Origin: Streptosporangium sp. NBC_01495
GTDB taxonomy: Bacteria; Actinomycetota; Actinomycetes; Streptosporangiales; Streptosporangiaceae
Direction of reading: 5' to 3'
NCBI RefSeq assembly: GCF_036250735.1
Contig: NZ_CP109430.1
Span: 3,348,001-3,412,000, forward strand
Length of the DNA: 64,000 bases
Positions 33,101-41,166 of the stretch are shown one piece after another. Every line of letters begins with the position of its first letter. The stretch's first letter is position 1. The notes below the pieces were generated by a model. The model was not told the origin of the DNA and did no database searches. It was given only the letters and a program-made list of their open reading frames with translations. The translations under genes and the position numbers were made by a program.

Positions 33101-33129
33101 TTGACAGGCAACCGAAAGGTTGCTTGAAT
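33101..33129 (+). promoter_or_regulatory. Promoter with an operator between -35 and -10, ahead of the ArsR-type gene
   Basis: TTGACA (33101-33106) and TTGAAT (33124-33129) are spaced by 17 bp. The spacer holds the perfect inverted repeat GCAACC-GAAA-GGTTGC (33108-33123). A further GGTTGCCT at 33148-33155 mirrors AGGCAACC (33106-33113). This layout suits autorepression by the ArsR-type protein encoded immediately downstream. Confidence 0.65.
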
Positions 33130-33171
33130 CCGAACATGCATCCGGATGGTTGCCTAACTCTGTGAGACAGC

Positions 33172-33969
33172 ATGGACGCGGTATTCAAGGCCCTCGCCGA
33201 CACCAGTCGCCGGAGGTTGCTCGACAGCCTCAACCGGCACAACGGCCAGACCCTGCGCGAGCTGTGCGCGGGGCTGGACATGACCCGGCAGGCCGTGACC
33301 AAGCACCTGTCCGTCCTGGAGGCGGCCGGTCTGGTGGAGACGGTCAGGCGCGGCAGGGAGAAGTTCCACTACCTCAACGCCGCGCCCATCAACGAGCTCG
33401 CCGATCGGTGGATCGGCCGTTACGACCGCGAGCGGGCGCGCGCGCTCGCCGACCTGAAACAAGCCCTGGAGGGTACGGACGTGTCCGAGACCAGTTTCGT
33501 CTACATCAGCTACATCGAGACCACTCCCGACCGGCTGTGGGAGGCCCTGACCAGCCCGGCCTTCATCAGCCGCTACTTCGGCGGCGGGGGCCCGCGATCC
33601 GACTGGACGCCGGGGGCCCCGATCGAGTGGAAGGTCTCCGCGGACGGAGAGTTCCACGACTGGGGCCAGCGGGTGCTCGAGGCCGAGCCCGGCAAGCGCC
33701 TGTCGTACACCTGGCACAACTACGAGCGGGAGGTGGCCGAGCTGTTCGGCTGGAGCGACGAGAAGCTCGCCGAGCTCAGGAAGGAGCCGATCTCGAAGAT
33801 CACCTTCGAGATCGAGCCCGCCGGTGGGGCCACGGTCAAGCTGACCGTGACCCACGAGGGCCTCGCCGCGGGCAGCGAGATGATCAAGGGTGTCAGTGAG
33901 GGCTGGCCCGAGATCCTGTCGAACCTGAAGACCCTGCTGGAATCGGGCGAGACGCTGCCGCTCGGTTAG
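33172..33969 (+). CDS. Fused ArsR-type HTH and SRPBCC (AHSA1-like) protein
   Basis: This 265-residue protein joins two units usually encoded separately. Residues 1-95 form a winged helix-turn-helix of the ArsR/SmtB type (MDAVFKALADTSRRRLLDSL, MTRQAVTKHLSVLEAAGLVE). Residues 105-260 form an SRPBCC/AHSA1 lipid-or-ligand cavity domain (SYIETTPDRLWEALTSPAFI, ITFEIEPAGGATVKLTVTHE, GWPEILSNLKTLLESGE). In most actinomycetes an ArsR gene precedes a separate SRPBCC gene, so the fusion could make a single-chain ligand-sensing repressor. No metal-binding cysteines are seen in the HTH part. Confidence 0.85.
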   Translation: MDAVFKALADTSRRRLLDSLNRHNGQTLRELCAGLDMTRQAVTKHLSVLEAAGLVETVRRGREKFHYLNAAPINELADRWIGRYDRERARALADLKQALEGTDVSETSFVYISYIETTPDRLWEALTSPAFISRYFGGGGPRSDWTPGAPIEWKVSADGEFHDWGQRVLEAEPGKRLSYTWHNYEREVAELFGWSDEKLAELRKEPISKITFEIEPAGGATVKLTVTHEGLAAGSEMIKGVSEGWPEILSNLKTLLESGETLPLG

Positions 33970-34384
33970 GCGCCGGGCGGCGGCCTCCGTGGCCGTCCGT
34001 GGCCCGCCCGGCCGCGGGTAACGATCCAGCTCATCCTGGGCCTTCAGTGTGGATATGTGGCTGTTTGCACGGTTTGTTGGCTGAGGATCCCGTGGGATGA
34101 GTAGGGGCTACTCATGCTTCCCGCCGCGCCCCCCGCCTAGCGTTCGGGAAGACCCGTCCCGCCGATCCACGGGGGCCGGCGTGGAAGGGCTGGATCCATC
34201 CTCATCACCGTTCCGATGACTCCGGCGCCACTCCTCGCGGGTGTCGTACCGGCTGCGGGAGAAGTCGCGAGCCTGGCGGGGGCCGGCTCGTGGACCATCC
34301 CGTCCGGCGGCCCCGGGCGCCGGTCATCGGGCGGTGGACCGTCCGCGTCTGGCGCCTGCGCTGACCGGTCTCCGGGCCGCAGGG
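33970..34384. other. Gene-free stretch with an isolated inverted repeat
   Basis: This 415-bp stretch lies between convergent genes. ATGAGTA-GGGGC-TACTCAT (34097-34115) is a perfect 7-bp inverted repeat of the kind bound by response regulators, but no gene start follows within 100 bp. The minus strand at about 34204-34300 reads like a short degraded coding fragment (DFSRSRYDTREEWRRS) that I cannot identify. Confidence 0.45.
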
Positions 34385-35260
34385 TCAGCGGCCGGCGAGC
34401 TCCGAGAAGATCTCCACCAGTTCGGGCCGGTCGAACGGGCCGACATGGGGTGCGGCGACGCTTCGCACGTCAGTCGGGTTGTCCGGAGTGAGACGGTCGG
34501 CCTCTTCGATGAATCGGTCCTGCAACGCCAACGGAATCAGCCGGTCGAGGGTGAGGCGCACATAGGTCCGGGGAATCCGGCCCCAGGTGTGTGCTTCGCC
34601 CCGGGCTTCGGCCAGCGGAATGCCGGCGGTCTCGTCCGGCTCCAGCATGGCGAGCAGCCGGCTCACCCCTTCGTCGGTGAAGTCTCCGGCAAGGCATTGC
34701 TTGACGCCTTGGAACACCGCCGGGTCGGCTGAGCGCCAGTTGAGCCGGCTCACCCCCAGGACCGCCGGATCGGCGACCATGGCCGCGGTCACCTGGGGGA
34801 GCAGGCTCTCGCTGTTCTCCGGTGTTTCGAGGTAAGCGGTCATGTTCGGCAGGTCCACGCAGCAGTACGCCGCGACGTAGACAACCCGCTCGAGCAGTTC
34901 GGGGATGACGTTGCCGACCCTGCTCAGGGTGACGCCGCCCTGGCTCATGCCGACAAGGATCACGGGCCCGTGGCGGCGGGCGCGGCGCACCACACCCACG
35001 ACGCGCTCGACATAGTCGTCGATGGTGATCTTGGCGAGCGGCGACGGTTCGGTCGCCAGCGCTTCGAGGTCCTGCGGGGCCTGGTAGGAGCGGGGATAGA
35101 ACGCCTCGCTGCCGTGTCCCGGAAGGTCGACGGCCACGCACCGGTGCCCGCGCAGGGTGAGCTCGTTGGTCAGCCCCGAGATCCAGGCCGCCGAGGAGTT
35201 GGTGCCGTGGATGAACACCAGGGTCGCCGGTCGCCGATCGGCTTCGCGGTTCGTCGTCAT
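34385..35260 (-). CDS. Alpha/beta-hydrolase (esterase/MhpC-like)
   Basis: This is a 291-residue enzyme. The ATG at 35258-35260 is supported by AAGGAG 9 nt upstream. TLVFIHGTNSSAAWISGLTN holds the oxyanion HG. The nucleophile serine is in VILVGMSQGGVTLSRV near residue 110, and the C-terminal histidine is in SVAAPHVGPFDRP near residue 270. CVAVDLPGHGSEAF matches plant-type HNL/methylesterase-like hydrolases (salicylate-esterase-like). The substrate is unknown. It is preceded by a (CTGT)4 tract in its leader and by a GNAT gene on the same strand. Confidence 0.82.
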   Translation of the reverse strand: MTTNREADRRPATLVFIHGTNSSAAWISGLTNELTLRGHRCVAVDLPGHGSEAFYPRSYQAPQDLEALATEPSPLAKITIDDYVERVVGVVRRARRHGPVILVGMSQGGVTLSRVGNVIPELLERVVYVAAYCCVDLPNMTAYLETPENSESLLPQVTAAMVADPAVLGVSRLNWRSADPAVFQGVKQCLAGDFTDEGVSRLLAMLEPDETAGIPLAEARGEAHTWGRIPRTYVRLTLDRLIPLALQDRFIEEADRLTPDNPTDVRSVAAPHVGPFDRPELVEIFSELAGR

Positions 35261-35271
35261 TGAAGTTATCT

Positions 35272-35293
35272 CCTTCTGTCTGTCTGTCTGTCG
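35272..35293 (-). repeat. CTGT tetranucleotide tract in the hydrolase leader
   Basis: Four to five tandem CTGT units lie immediately upstream of AAGGAG of the hydrolase gene and downstream of the GNAT stop (35316). Length change here would alter leader spacing, not the reading frame. Confidence 0.7.
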
Positions 35294-35315
35294 GACGGGT
35301 GGTGTGAGCCGGTGG

Positions 35316-35927
35316 TCAACGGTGCGGCGGGCGCCACATCGGCCACAGGAGTGGGCTGTCCGCCACGCGAACCGGCTCGCCGAGATCCTCGAATCCATGC
35401 CGCCGGTAGAGGGCGCGACTCCTGGGCGAGCTCGCCTCCAGATACGCGGCGAGCCCGTCGGTGTCCGCTCGCTCCAGTCGGTGCCGCAACATCGCCGAAC
35501 CGAGTCCGGCGCCCTGCCGCCCGCTGATCACCCCCATGCACGGGAGGTAGAGGTGCGGTTCGCGATCGGGGTGCCGTGGGGCCAGCGCCTGGCCCAGGGC
35601 CGTCAATCGCGCGCCGTTCTCACCGAAGACCGTCTCCCGGCCCGCCTCGGGCGCGTCCGGGGGCTCCTCGTAGGGCGTCTGGCCCGCGGCCAGCGTCAGC
35701 CATACCGAGGCGCCCTCGCGACGGCCGGCCAGGTACGCCTCGGCGGCGGGATGGGTGAGCAGGGGGCGGTAGTGGTGCCTCTGGAGACGACCTCGTTGGC
35801 CCGCCTCGGGGAAGAGCCAGCAGACAAGGGGATCGTTCATGAACGCCTCGGTCAGGACGTCCAACACCGCCTGCCGGTCTGCGTCATCCGCCCGCCGCAC
35901 GGATGCGTACGGTGTATTGACTGTCAT
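35316..35927 (-). CDS. GNAT family N-acetyltransferase
   Basis: This is a 203-residue protein. The GNAT core is seen in VRRADDADRQAVLDVLTEAF, the acetyl-CoA P-loop region PCMGVISGRQGAGLGSAMLR (R/Q-x-x-G-x-G/A like), and YLEASSPRSRALYRRHGFED near the C-terminus. The acceptor is not predictable. It is transcribed divergently from the GntR-TetR hybrid regulator across the inverted repeat at 35986-36024, and is followed by the hydrolase 55 nt downstream, so the two may form a small operon. Confidence 0.83.
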   Translation of the reverse strand: MTVNTPYASVRRADDADRQAVLDVLTEAFMNDPLVCWLFPEAGQRGRLQRHHYRPLLTHPAAEAYLAGRREGASVWLTLAAGQTPYEEPPDAPEAGRETVFGENGARLTALGQALAPRHPDREPHLYLPCMGVISGRQGAGLGSAMLRHRLERADTDGLAAYLEASSPRSRALYRRHGFEDLGEPVRVADSPLLWPMWRPPHR

Positions 35928-35985
35928 GGGTACAGCGTATTGGGTTGGCTGGACAAGTAGGCATGATTTGGGGATTCAGCCAGTT

Positions 35986-36024
35986 AAAGTGAACTAGTGC
36001 TGAGAGATTGAACTAGTACACTTT
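35986..36024. promoter_or_regulatory. Inverted repeat operator between GNAT and the GntR-TetR hybrid gene
   Basis: AAAGTGAACTAGT (35986-35998) and ACTAGTACACTTT (36012-36024) are inverted copies matching at 12 of 13 positions. GAACTAGT also occurs as a direct repeat 19 bp apart. The location is the divergent promoter; the operator is probably for the adjacent GntR-type regulator. Confidence 0.65.
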
Positions 36025-36061
36025 TGCCGGACGGCAACCTCGCTGGGAGGTCGGGGGCTCC

Positions 36062-37052
36062 ATGCCGTCGTCAACGCGGCGACCGGAACCGCCATACCGC
36101 CATACCGCCATACCGCCATACCGGCAGATCGTCGCGGAGATCCGTGCCCGGATCCTGGCCGGCGACCTGCGGCCCGGAGATCGGGTGCCTTCCATCCGGG
36201 AGATCGCCCGGCGATGGGGCGTCGCGGTCGCGACCGCGACCAGAGTGATGGCCACCCTCCGCGATGACGGGCTGGTCGAGACGAAGGTCGGCGCCGGCAC
36301 GGTGGTCAGCACCCTCACGGGTCAGAAGCAGCCGGTCGGCGTGACCACTCCCCTCAGACCACGGCGGGCCGGCGTCCTCAAGCAGGCACTGAACCGGAAG
36401 CGAACTCTCCGCACCGCCATCGCGATCGCCGGCATCGAGGGACTCGACGCCGTGTCCATGCGGCGACTCGCGGCCGAGTTCGGTGTCGGTCCGATGTCGC
36501 TGTACCGGCACGTTTCGAGCAAGGACGAATTGGTGACGCAGATGGCCGACGAGGTCTTCGGCGAACCAGAGCTACCCGTCCCGGGATCGGACGGTTGGCG
36601 AGCCAAGCTCGAACTGATCTCCCGCCTGCAAATGGGAGCTGTGCCGGCGACACCTCTGGCTGCCCGGGGCCATCTCGTTCATTCGCCCGTTGCTGGTGCC
36701 CAACGTGATGGCGCACACCGAGTGGACCCTGCGTGCACTCGACGGGCTCGGACTGCCCATGACGACACGGATTCGCGAGGCGCTCACTCTGCCCGCACTG
36801 GTCCTCACCGTCGCGCTGTCCATGGCGGATGAGGCCGAAGCCGAGCAGGAGACCGGTGTGACGCTCGACCGGTGGTGGCTGACACAGCGGAAGCGGGCCG
36901 ACGAACTCCGCCACTCCAGACGATTTCCGCTGCTGGCCGCGCTTACCGGGGAAGAAGTGCCGGACGTGGACGGATTGTTCGAGTACAGCCTTGCGCGCCA
37001 TCTCGATGGTTTCGTCGCCCTGGTGGAGGATCAGACTCGAACGCGCCCGTAG
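36062..37052 (+). pseudogene. GntR-HTH / TetR hybrid regulator disrupted by a single-base frameshift
   Basis: The first frame from ATG 36062 encodes a GntR winged helix (PYRQIVAEIRARILAGDLRP, ATATRVMATLRDDGLVETKV). A TetR-type HTH follows (RTAIAIAGIEGLDAVSMRRL, VGPMSLYRHVSSKDELVTQM). After LELISRLQ the sequence CAAATGGGAG throws the frame off. Removing one A at 36630-36632 restores WELCRRHLWLPGAISFIRPL and continues in the frame ending at 37052 (MAHTEWTLRALDGLGLPMTT, GVTLDRWWLTQRKRADEL), a TetR_C domain. As sequenced the protein would lose its ligand domain. It is either a pseudogene or a sequencing error. Four 8-bp repeats lie in the 5' end. Confidence 0.8.
36091..36122 (+). repeat. 8-bp tandem repeat (GCCATACC x4) inside a 5' coding region
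   Basis: Four perfect copies of GCCATACC encode the PPYRHTAIPPYR segment at the start of the GntR-TetR hybrid. The unit is not a multiple of three, so gain or loss of one copy would shift the frame, as in contingency loci. Confidence 0.9.
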
Positions 37053-37170
37053 TCCTGTCTCGTCAGAGGTGCTGAGGACGGGCGGCTGTCGCCGCACTCG
37101 ATCAGGTCCATCAACTCCCACGACCCGAGCGCCGAGCCCCGATCCCGGTGCGGATCTCCCCAGGTGGTCT

Positions 37171-37215
37171 CGGATCACGCGGCCCCGGATTACGCGGCCC
37201 CGGATCAGGCGGCTC
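37171..37215 (-). repeat. 15-bp tandem triplication containing the AEC transporter stop codon
   Basis: Three 15-bp units (37171-37185, 37186-37200, 37201-37215) are each an echo of the last codons GAA-stop. Read on the minus strand, the in-frame stops are TGA, TAA and TGA in succession. Confidence 0.9.
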
Positions 37216-38080
37216 CGAGGAAGGCGATGACGGACAGGGTGCCCAGGGACAGGACGCTGGAGACGAGGATGGCGTCGCGGGGCAGGTCGGTTGGGCGACC
37301 GTACTCGGCGGCGTACACGTAGGTGTTCTGGGCGGTGGGAAGCCCGGCGAACAGGACGGCCGCGAAGAGCGCCGGGCCGTCGAGGTGGAGGAGGAAACGC
37401 CCGACCAGGAAGGCCACCAGCGGCTGGACCAGCAGTTTGAGTATCACCGCCGGTCCCGTCCCGCGCCAGGAGACGGCCGAGCCGTTCAGGGACATGCCCA
37501 GCGAGAAGAGCGCCAGGGGCACCGCGGCGCCGCCGAGGATCTCCAGGGGCCTCAGCGCGAGCTCGGGCAGCCGCCAGCCGAGGGCTGAAACGCCCAGGCC
37601 GAGGAACGAGGCCGCCACGATCGGCGTTCGCAGCGGGGCGAGAAAGGACGCGCGCCCGGCCCCGAGGCCGAGAAAGATCAGCGGGGAGACCATCAGGACC
37701 TGGAAGATCAGGACCGACACCACGAACGTCGCGTCGTGCAGGACGTACAGGCCGACGGGGATGCCGAGGTTGCCGGCGTTGACGTAGGCCGACGACATCG
37801 CGCCGATCACCCGTTCCGGCAGCTCGCCGCGGAAGAGCGCGAGCGCGAGCAGGCCGACGGCGAAGGTACTGATCGCGAAGGCGAGCAGCGGGCCGGGCCG
37901 GATCTGGTCGAGCGGGGTACGGCTGAGCGTGGTGAACAGCACCGCGGGCATCGCGACGATGAACGCGAACCTCGTCAATGCCTGCCGGATGTGGACGCTC
38001 GCCCATTCGAACCGAGCGGCCAGCCAGCCGAGAGCGCCAATAAACCATATAGGGATGAATGCTGCGATAACCGACGGCAC
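37205..38080 (-). CDS. AEC family (auxin efflux carrier-like) transporter
   Basis: This is a 291-residue integral membrane protein with about nine to ten helices. Its halves each show the PIN/AEC-type pattern (IPIWFIGALGWLAARFEW, AFIVAMPAVLFTTLSRTP, YVNAGNLGIPVGLYVLHD, GLPTAQNTYVYAAEYG). The NxGNLGIP and Q-N-T-Y-V-x-A elements are typical of the family, which exports small organic acids or amino-acid derivatives. It is read from a GTG at 38078-38080 with no obvious ribosome binding site. Confidence 0.85.
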   Translation of the reverse strand: MPSVIAAFIPIWFIGALGWLAARFEWASVHIRQALTRFAFIVAMPAVLFTTLSRTPLDQIRPGPLLAFAISTFAVGLLALALFRGELPERVIGAMSSAYVNAGNLGIPVGLYVLHDATFVVSVLIFQVLMVSPLIFLGLGAGRASFLAPLRTPIVAASFLGLGVSALGWRLPELALRPLEILGGAAVPLALFSLGMSLNGSAVSWRGTGPAVILKLLVQPLVAFLVGRFLLHLDGPALFAAVLFAGLPTAQNTYVYAAEYGRPTDLPRDAILVSSVLSLGTLSVIAFLGAA

Positions 38081-38155
38081 TCGGCATACCGTAGCCGGGT
38101 TCTCGCGCTCCCCGGGAAGCCCGGTCCCTTCCCGGACCGGAACCGGAAACGCGGC

Positions 38156-38623
38156 TCAGTCGATATGCGGGTACGCGCCGTTCAGGTAGTCGTTGAGCTG
38201 GCGCCACTGGGTCGGGTGGATGTCGAGGGACGAGAGGTCTTGGGGCGCTACCCATCGGACGTCGCTGGCCTCGTCGTTGGCTCCCGGTCGGCCGCCGACC
38301 GGTCGGGCGATCAGCATCACCTCGTACTCCTGGCGAACCTCCCCGTCGGTGTAGGCGACGATGTGGCCGGGGTCAGAGTAGATCCCGAGCATGCTCACCG
38401 GCTCGACGGTGATCCCGGTTTCCTCTTGGGTCTCGCGTACGGCGCACTGTGAGGGCGTCTCGCCGATCTCCATCTTGCCCATCGGCAGCGCCCACTGGCC
38501 GGTGTCGCGCCTGCGCTGGAGGAGGATGCGGCCGGTGTCGTCAACGGTGACGGTTCCGCAGGCGGGGACCAGGGTGTTGGCCTTCGGCGCGTTCGGGTCG
38601 TTCCAGAACTCGACTCGTCCCAT
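38156..38623 (-). CDS. NUDIX hydrolase
   Basis: This is a 155-residue protein with a complete Nudix box near residues 48-70 (GKMEIGETPSQCAVRETQEE followed by TGI), which binds the metal and pyrophosphate. The N-terminal strand ACGTVTVDDTGRILLQRRRD is typical of the MutT/ADP-ribose-pyrophosphatase-like group. The substrate is a nucleoside diphosphate linked to another moiety, identity unknown. It is divergent from the HicB-like fragment. Confidence 0.88.
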   Translation of the reverse strand: MGRVEFWNDPNAPKANTLVPACGTVTVDDTGRILLQRRRDTGQWALPMGKMEIGETPSQCAVRETQEETGITVEPVSMLGIYSDPGHIVAYTDGEVRQEYEVMLIARPVGGRPGANDEASDVRWVAPQDLSSLDIHPTQWRQLNDYLNGAYPHID

Positions 38624-38852
38624 GGGTCTTCCGGCGGCCTACGGTCCCTCCACGACCACATGGAGCGAAGCGATCTTCGACTAGTCCGACATCCCCGAAG
38701 ACCTCGACCAGCTCGAACTCGAAGTCACGACCGACTACCACGCCACCCTCACCCGTACCGGCAAGCGCTGGACCGCCACCGTCCAGGACCTCCCGGACGG
38801 CCACGTCATCCAGGTTCAGGGCGCGACCTGGAGAGAAACCGCGGACAACGCC

Positions 38853-39119
38853 ATGGAGCGCGTGTTCGACCTGCTCGCCCCCGACCCCGGTACCGCCGGT
38901 TTTCACTTCACCCCCGCCGACCCGGAGGCGGCGAACGCACGGAAGGCCGTCTCAGACGCACGCGTCGCACGCCTCTACGCTGAACAGGCCGAGCGCGACG
39001 CCGTCCGCAACGCCGCCCGCACTCTCATCGAACAGGGCTGGACCACCCGCGACATCGGCAGCCTGCTGGGCCTGTCCCACCAGCGCATCTCCCAGATCGT
39101 CCCCCGCACCACCACGTAA
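38853..39119 (+). CDS. HicB-like antitoxin-type protein, probably truncated at its 5' end
   Basis: The open frame actually runs from after a TAG at 38682-38684, encoding SDIPEDLDQLELEVTTDYHA, TLTRTGKRWTATVQDLPDGH and onwards, but has no usual start codon until ATG 38853. The upstream part resembles a HicB RNase-H-like fold and the C-terminus is a helix-turn-helix (TLIEQGWTTRDIGSLLGLSH followed by QRISQIV). An in-frame TAG replaces the expected start area, and a different-frame ATG at 38660 suggests decay by an indel. No HicA toxin gene is adjacent. It is either expressed as an 88-residue C-terminal protein or is a pseudogene. Confidence 0.5.
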   Translation: MERVFDLLAPDPGTAGFHFTPADPEAANARKAVSDARVARLYAEQAERDAVRNAARTLIEQGWTTRDIGSLLGLSHQRISQIVPRTTT

Positions 39120-39261
39120 CGGAACTGATCACACGCTAAGCCGGTTCGGTGAGGCCGGCAGGTGTTGCCGATCGGAGGCCAACATCGGTCGAGAGCCGGC
39201 ACCGGCCTCTGACCGGCACCGGTTCAAGGGGTGGCGATCGCAACTCAGCGCAGGTCAGCGG

Positions 39262-39287
39262 CTGGCACCGGCCGGGGCCGGTGCCAG
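39262..39287 (-). terminator. Hairpin terminator after the alpha-amylase
   Basis: CTGGCACCGGCC and GGCCGGTGCCAG form a perfect 12-bp stem with a 2-nt centre, 8 bp beyond the amylase stop. Confidence 0.8.
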
Positions 39288-39294
39288 CTGGAGG

Positions 39295-41025
39295 TCAGCG
39301 CCAGGAGTCGGTGCGGGTGGCGGTGCCGCCGGAGGGGGTGGTGAAGGAGCGGTTGGGGTCGCTCTCCCAGGTGACCGAGCCGTCGGGGTTCTTCTTGATG
39401 TACTTGTACTGGACCGCGGTGCCGGGCGGCAGGTTCACCGTGGCCCGCCAGACCGGGTACGCGGCAGACGACAGGGCGACGGCGTTCGCCGGGTTCCAGG
39501 AGCCCAGCTGGGCGACGTTGCCGACGACGAAGACGTTCTGGCCCCAGTTCGTGGTCACGGTCGCGTTGAACGTGGTGGCGACCTGGCCGGGGTTCACCGT
39601 CGGCGTCGGGCTGGGGCCGGGACCCGAGGCGCCGGTGTGGATGGCGACCGCGCCCCTGGCGGGAACGGTCACCGAGGCCGAGCCGCCCGCGCCGACGGTC
39701 ACCGAACCGCCGCCCGCGACGTTGGCGTAGGTCCCGGCGGGCAGGCCGGTGGAGAAGGTGCGGGTGAGGCTCCCGCCCTCGTTGTTGATCGCGACCCAGC
39801 CCTTCGCGCCCCGGCTGAAGGCGATCACGTTGTTGCCGTTGTCGTACCAGTTGCCGACCGTGGTGCCCTGGACGGCGCGGTTGAAGCCGACCATGCCGTT
39901 CATCTGGCGGTGGAAGCAGGTCCACTGGCCGTTGCCGCAGTTGGCGTCGGTGGCGAAGCCGCCGCCTGCCGACGGCGGTCCGGCCTCGCCGTTGCTCCAG
40001 GTGAACCCGGAGTAGACCCTCGGCGTGCCGTACGGCCAGGCGAGCATGAAGACGTTGGCCAGCCGGTAGGCGTCGCCGTACTTGTAGTTCATGGTCGAGC
40101 CGTTGCGCTCGGTGTCGTGGTTGTCAATGAACACCACGGCCTTGTCGCCGGGCACCGACAGGCCCCAGCTCTGCCCGAAGGACTGCAGGTTCCTGATCTG
40201 GCCGCCGTTGAACTGCTCCTTGAGTTTGCGCCCGTACACGAACTCGTGCACGTCGCCGATCCCGGTGTACTGACTCGGGCTGATCGCCTCGCCGTCGCCC
40301 TGGATGACCTCCTGGTGGATGTACGGCGAGCCGGTGAGCCTGCCCTTGATCGCGGCCAGGTCGCCGGGGTTGATGTGCTTGGCGGCGTCGACGCGGAAGC
40401 CGTCCACGCCGAGGGAGGTGAGCCTGTTGAGGTAGCCCGCGATCTGGTCGCGGACGTACTCGGAGCCGGTGTTGAGGTCGGACAGGCCGACCAGCTCGCA
40501 GTTCTGCACCCGCCAGCCGTCGTTGACGTAATCGGAGCCGTTGATCCCGCAGACGGGGGAGTGGAAGTCGGCGGCGGAGTAGAGGCCGGGGTAGTCGTAC
40601 TTGCCGAAGGTGTAGCCGCCGTAGCTGGTGCTGCCCTGGCCGGTCATGTGGTTGATGACGGCGTCCGCGTGCACCTTGAGCCCGGCGGAGTGGCAGGCGT
40701 TCACCATGTTCCTGAACGCGTTCTCGTCGCCGAACTTGCTGGTGAGGGTGTAGCGGGCGGGCTGGTAGATGTCCCACCAGACCGAGCCGCCCCGGGACAT
40801 CGAGTCGCTCGGCGGGGAGACCTGCACGGCGGCGTATCCGGCCGGGCCGAGGACGTCGACGCACTCCCTGGCGACGGAGTTCCAGTTCCAGTTCCACAAC
40901 TTCACGATCGGGCCGGGGGTGGGCGGCGCGGCCTGGGCCGGGGTGCTCAGCGCGCCGGGTACCAGCACGGCGGCGCCCACCAGGGCGCTCAACGCCGTGG
41001 CGACGACGACTCTGTAGGGTTTCAC
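39295..41025 (-). CDS. Secreted GH13 alpha-amylase with CBM20 starch-binding domain
   Basis: This is a 576-residue exported amylase. The GTG at 41023-41025 has GGAGG 7 nt upstream and begins with a signal peptide (VVVATALSALVGAAVLVPGA). The catalytic barrel has DAVINHMTG (region I), the nucleophile in GVDGFRVDAAKHI (region II), the acid/base region HQEVIQGDGEA (region III) and VFIDNHDTERNG (region IV). A domain C follows, then a GPGPSPTPT linker, then a CBM20 (about 480-576; TTFNATVTTNWGQNVFVVGN, YKYIKKNPDGSVTWESDPNR). It is the Streptomyces/animal-type GH13 subfamily. It degrades raw starch to maltodextrins for the adjacent transporter. Confidence 0.94.
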   Translation of the reverse strand: MKPYRVVVATALSALVGAAVLVPGALSTPAQAAPPTPGPIVKLWNWNWNSVARECVDVLGPAGYAAVQVSPPSDSMSRGGSVWWDIYQPARYTLTSKFGDENAFRNMVNACHSAGLKVHADAVINHMTGQGSTSYGGYTFGKYDYPGLYSAADFHSPVCGINGSDYVNDGWRVQNCELVGLSDLNTGSEYVRDQIAGYLNRLTSLGVDGFRVDAAKHINPGDLAAIKGRLTGSPYIHQEVIQGDGEAISPSQYTGIGDVHEFVYGRKLKEQFNGGQIRNLQSFGQSWGLSVPGDKAVVFIDNHDTERNGSTMNYKYGDAYRLANVFMLAWPYGTPRVYSGFTWSNGEAGPPSAGGGFATDANCGNGQWTCFHRQMNGMVGFNRAVQGTTVGNWYDNGNNVIAFSRGAKGWVAINNEGGSLTRTFSTGLPAGTYANVAGGGSVTVGAGGSASVTVPARGAVAIHTGASGPGPSPTPTVNPGQVATTFNATVTTNWGQNVFVVGNVAQLGSWNPANAVALSSAAYPVWRATVNLPPGTAVQYKYIKKNPDGSVTWESDPNRSFTTPSGGTATRTDSWR

Positions 41026-41122
41026 GAGGGGGCCTCCAGGATCGATGGACGGGTTCCCTGGCCGGGCCGGGTGCTGCAACACCCGGCCCGGCGGCTTTTA
41101 CGGGGCTGTGCGGGGCTGTACG

Positions 41123-41152
41123 GGAACTTCCCGGAGGGTTCCGAGAAGTTCC
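41123..41152 (-). promoter_or_regulatory. Stem-loop in the amylase leader
   Basis: GGAACTTC (41123-41130) and GAAGTTCC (41145-41152) are perfect inverted repeats with 14 bp between them, about 100 bp upstream of the amylase start and 75 bp after the amylopullulanase stop. The element could be an operator for the amylase or a terminator for the upstream gene. Confidence 0.45.
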
Positions 41153-41166
41153 GTGGAGTTTCGTGC

